This document shows positions 6,788-8,115 of a DNA stretch of 8,115 nt, in pieces. Numbering within the stretch: position 1 is the first letter of the stretch; each line of letters opens with the position of its first letter. Under the pieces are notes generated by a model, which did no database searches, had not been told where the DNA came from, and saw nothing but the letters and a program-made list of their open reading frames with translations. This DNA is from Actinomycetota bacterium (GTDB taxonomy: Bacteria; Actinomycetota; Acidimicrobiia; Acidimicrobiales; GCA-2861595), in the NCBI GenBank assembly GCA_016781225.1, contig JADDQT010000080.1, positions 1 through 8,115 on the forward strand. The letters run 5' to 3'. The translations under genes were made by a program, and so were the position numbers.

Positions 6788-8115
6788 GCCGGGGCGCCCT
6801 CGAGCTCGGGACGCAGGTGAAGCACGTGGGCCACCTGGTCCGGCGTCAGGCGTACGTAGGGGTGTGGGCCGCTCCAGGTGAAGGTCTCGTCCGCCAGCTC
6901 GTCGTGGGCCTCGAACGCTCGATGCGAGGGCATACCGAGGTGGTCCAGATCCAGCGAGAGCGTGCACTCCTGGACGCCGTGCGGGTCCAGGCTGACCACC
7001 GTCAGCACGACGTCTGTGCCGTCGTCGCTGCGCTTCGAGTAGGCGATCATGTTGGCGTTGCCCGTCTGGTGGAACCGGATCGTGCGCAGCCGCTGCAGCG
7101 CCGGGTGCCGGCGACGAGCGTCGTTGAGCCGGGCCACGAAGGCGGCCAACGACGGCTGATCCCAGTCGCGGTGCTTGATCTCGTACTTCTCCGAGTACAG
7201 GTACTCCTCGTTGGCATCGGAGAAGGGCGCGTTCTCGAACAGCTCGTAGCCGCTGTAGATGCCGTAGGTGGGGGTCATGGTGGCAGCCAGCACCAGGCGC
7301 TGCTTGAACGCCGCCGGCGGGCCGTTCCGCAATGGGCCGGCCAGGATGTCGGGCGTGTTGGGCCAGAAGCTCGGGCGCATGTAGTCGGCGCTGCGACCGT
7401 TGGCCAGCTCGTCGAGGTACTCCTCCAGCTCCTGGCGGGTGTTGCGCCAGGTGAAGTAGGTGTAGCTCTGGCTGAAGCCGACCTCGGCCAGCTTGGCCAT
7501 GACCTTGGGCCGGGTGAAGGCCTCGGCGAGGAAGAGAACGTCGGGGTGCTCTTCGTGCACGGCCGGGATGAGCCATTGCCAGAGCGCGACCGGCTTGGTG
7601 TGGGGGTTGTCCACCCGGAAGATGCGCACGCCGCGGTCGATCCAGACGTCGAGGATCTCCTTGCACGCGTCCCACAGCGCCACCCGGGCCTCCTCCTGCT
7701 CGGGCCAGAAGTTGATGGGGTAGATGTCCTGGTACTTCTTGGGCGGGTTCTCGGCGTAGGCGATCGAGCCGTCGGGACGGTGGTGGAACCACTCGGGATG
7801 CTCCGACACCCAGGGGTGGTCCGGAGAGCACTGGAGGGCGTAGTCGAGGGCGACCTCCATGCCCAGCTGAACGGCCCTGTCGACGAGGGCTTCGAAGTCC
7901 TCCACCGTGCCGAGGTCGGGATGGATGGCGGTGTGGCCACCCTCGGGCCCGCCGATGGCCCAAGGGCTGCCCACGTCGTCGGGGCCCGCGGCGAGGGTGT
8001 TGTTGGGGCCCTTGCGGTGCTGGCGGCCGATGGGGTGAACGGGAGGGAGGTAGACCACGTCGAAGCCCATGTCGGCGATGGCGTCGAGGCGGTGGGTGGT
8101 GCCGGCCAAACCCCC
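6784..8115 (-). CDS. glgE: Alpha-1,4-glucan:maltose-1-phosphate maltosyltransferase GlgE (5' end outside window)
   Basis: GlgE moves maltosyl units from maltose-1-phosphate to the end of an alpha-1,4-glucan (GH13_3), releasing phosphate. The frame is open to the right edge; about 443 C-terminal residues are visible of the roughly 660-700 usual, so the N-terminal domains and start are missing. Signature stretches: AIADMGFDVVYLPPVHPIG, then HRKGPNNTLAAGPDDVGSPW, GGHTAIHPDLGT and EVALDYALQCSPDHPW. Catalytic residues, numbered from the TTG codon at 8109: nucleophile D167 in GVRIFRVDNPHTKP, acid/base E196 in VLFLAEAFTRPKVM, and D254 in FWPNTPDIL. NPPKKYQDIYPINF is also typical of GlgE and not of amylases. 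The C-terminal beta domain ends near the stop at 6784, which overlaps the treS start. An internal TTG at 8109 could be mistaken for a start, but the conserved sequence continues upstream of it. Confidence 0.96.
   Translation of the reverse strand, partial: GGLAGTTHRLDAIADMGFDVVYLPPVHPIGRQHRKGPNNTLAAGPDDVGSPWAIGGPEGGHTAIHPDLGTVEDFEALVDRAVQLGMEVALDYALQCSPDHPWVSEHPEWFHHRPDGSIAYAENPPKKYQDIYPINFWPEQEEARVALWDACKEILDVWIDRGVRIFRVDNPHTKPVALWQWLIPAVHEEHPDVLFLAEAFTRPKVMAKLAEVGFSQSYTYFTWRNTRQELEEYLDELANGRSADYMRPSFWPNTPDILAGPLRNGPPAAFKQRLVLAATMTPTYGIYSGYELFENAPFSDANEEYLYSEKYEIKHRDWDQPSLAAFVARLNDARRRHPALQRLRTIRFHQTGNANMIAYSKRSDDGTDVVLTVVSLDPHGVQECTLSLDLDHLGMPSHRAFEAHDELADETFTWSGPHPYVRLTPDQVAHVLHLRPELEGAPA

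Noticed and set aside
6788..7963. N-terminal extension of the treS frame
   Set aside because: These codons overlap the conserved catalytic part of glgE in another frame and lack homologous-looking sequence; the TreS N-terminus begins right after the GTG at 6787.

Overview
The window is GC-rich, uses GTG and TTG starts freely, and packs its genes with 4-8 nt overlaps. Together with the gene content this suggests an actinomycete-type bacterium (Actinomycetota, possibly Acidimicrobiia or a relative). The taxon is inferred from style and gene content, not from a marker gene. Nearly all of the sequence is coding.

Region 1 (1-171, minus): the first 57 codons of a cysteine desulfurase, running off the left edge. 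A gap of about 60 bp with no strong promoter separates it from a divergent plus-strand pair.

Region 2 (234-1630, plus): two translationally coupled genes. The first encodes a GYF_2-like domain, a Gly/Tyr/Gln-rich octapeptide repeat linker and a C-terminal TM2 membrane domain. The second starts at a GTG inside the first gene's stop (GTGA). It encodes a DUF2752-type membrane domain fused to an SRPBCC (START-like) lipid/hydrophobic-ligand domain. Function is unknown for both. This pair is the least ordinary part of the window.

Region 3 (1646-8115, minus, read right to left): a tight four-gene operon glgE (5' end outside the window) - treS - mak - glgB. The first two junctions are GTGA overlaps, and the mak-glgB junction is an 8 nt overlap with a TTG start. 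These are the core enzymes of the GlgE route from trehalose to branched alpha-glucan. TreS isomerises trehalose to maltose, Mak phosphorylates maltose to maltose-1-phosphate, GlgE transfers maltosyl units onto alpha-1,4-glucan, and GlgB adds alpha-1,6 branches. All visible catalytic residues are intact. The order matches, as I recall, the Streptomyces cluster, so this is a well-described pathway and not a new one.

The two blocks converge with only 15 bp between stop codons and no recognisable terminator. I see no RNA gene, CRISPR array, insertion sequence or attachment site. I do not see convincing evidence for an undescribed system; the best candidate for follow-up is the TM2 / DUF2752-SRPBCC pair.
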